Assembly: GCF_030540545.1 (NCBI RefSeq)
Contig: NZ_JAUNVZ010000001.1
Location: forward strand, 226,130 to 290,129
Source of the DNA: Rothia sp. (in: high G+C Gram-positive bacteria)
Lineage (GTDB): Bacteria > Actinomycetota > Actinomycetes > Actinomycetales > Micrococcaceae
Length of the DNA stretch: 64,000 bases
Reading direction: 5' to 3'
In this document: piece by piece, positions 63,841 to 64,000 of the stretch
How positions within the stretch are numbered: the first letter of the stretch is position 1
Layout of the letters: the number at the start of each line of letters is the position of its first letter
Notes under the pieces: generated by a model
Databases searched by the model: none
What the model saw: only the letters and a program-made list of their open reading frames with translations
Told to the model about the DNA's origin: nothing
Position numbers and translations under genes: made by a program

Positions 63841-64000
63841 TTAGGGAATCAGTGCGCTAATAGCCTCTACCGAAAGCTCCTCGTGCTTAAAACGTGCATC
63901 ACCCAGCTCATCGGGAACCTGTAGCTCGCCGGGCACCACAATCACACGCATACCCGCAGCACTTGCCGAACGAACACCCGAGGGGGAATCCTCAATAGCC
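63841..64000 (-). CDS. HAD-family hydrolase, C-terminal part
   Basis: The frame runs off the right edge; the visible 52 codons end at TAA (63843-63841). The sequence AIEDSPSGVRSASAAGMRVIVVPG is HAD motif IV (acidic ED pair and following Ser/Gly), typical of subfamily IA phosphatases/phosphoglucomutases, followed by a short C-terminal helix ending SALIP. The nucleophile motif lies outside the window. Substrate unknown. Confidence 0.8.
   Translation of the reverse strand, partial: AIEDSPSGVRSASAAGMRVIVVPGELQVPDELGDARFKHEELSVEAISALIP

Overview
The window looks like chromosome of a Micrococcaceae actinobacterium, most probably an oral Rothia (R. mucilaginosa-like). This is inferred from moderately high GC with GC-rich third codon positions, DtxR/IdeR-type iron control, ThrE, DUF3027/DUF3263/DUF4031 proteins, a c-di-AMP riboswitch before a cell-wall hydrolase, WXG100 proteins, and a catechol siderophore module together with an RclA-type oxidoreductase. 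No phage, insertion sequence, CRISPR array or rRNA operon was found. Gene density is high, and neighbouring operons are separated by strong, often bidirectional, hairpin terminators.

Layout: 1-5.4 kb holds a partial DsbA-like protein, a spermidine-synthase-like methyltransferase, an EamA transporter, an unknown 311-aa protein and purB. 5.4-8.55 kb is a type VII (ESX) secretion-linked pair: a 197-aa partner and a 746-aa lipase-like candidate effector. 8.6-13.7 kb holds hisC and a pdhA-pdhB-pdhC 2-oxoacid dehydrogenase operon. 13.8-17.5 kb has an acetyltransferase operon and a long-chain acyl-CoA ligase. 17.5-20.6 kb is the metQ-metN-metI methionine importer. 20.7-23.7 kb is an ABC exporter plus HAD phosphatase operon. 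23.8-25.6 kb has a tandem histidine phosphatase and a VanZ-like protein. 25.6-32.1 kb is the complete fructose PTS set (fruR-fruK-fruA, ptsI, ptsH). 32.2-36.2 kb has ThrE, ung and small conserved proteins. 36.3-41.7 kb has groEL, rlmC, an alpha/beta hydrolase and rclA. 41.7-46.7 kb has a luciferase-like oxidoreductase and 2,3-dihydroxybenzoate synthesis genes plus a phosphopantetheinyl transferase. 46.7-49 kb has an unusual RNase HI fusion and a stand-alone EsxA-like WXG100 gene. 49.1-53.7 kb has a two-component system, DUF3027 and ideR. 53.7-55.0 kb has the c-di-AMP riboswitch and an NlpC/P60 hydrolase. 55.1-58.6 kb has DUF4031, tRNA-Arg(CCU) and pcrA. 58.8-61.0 kb is sucCD. 61.1-64.0 kb has an MbfA-like ferritin/VIT1 protein, a small membrane protein, dps and the tail of a HAD hydrolase.

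Themes: (i) sugar to central carbon: fructose uptake and phosphorylation, 2-oxoacid dehydrogenase, succinyl-CoA synthetase; (ii) iron and oxidative or HOSCN stress: 2,3-DHB, IdeR, MbfA-like exporter, Dps, RclA; (iii) envelope and secretion: ESX proteins, NlpC/P60, c-di-AMP control.

The most notable signal not explained by gene annotation is a shared upstream element. Two ESX-linked transcription units 43 kb apart (5.5 kb and 48.5 kb) carry the same arrangement: two GTCATA repeats 10 bp apart, then CTGTGGATA, an exact 27-bp gap containing TTTGATAGAAA at the same offset, then TTATCCACAG. The arms are inverted DnaA-box-like sequences. This may define an ESX regulon in this organism. All assignments come from reading the sequence; no database search was possible.
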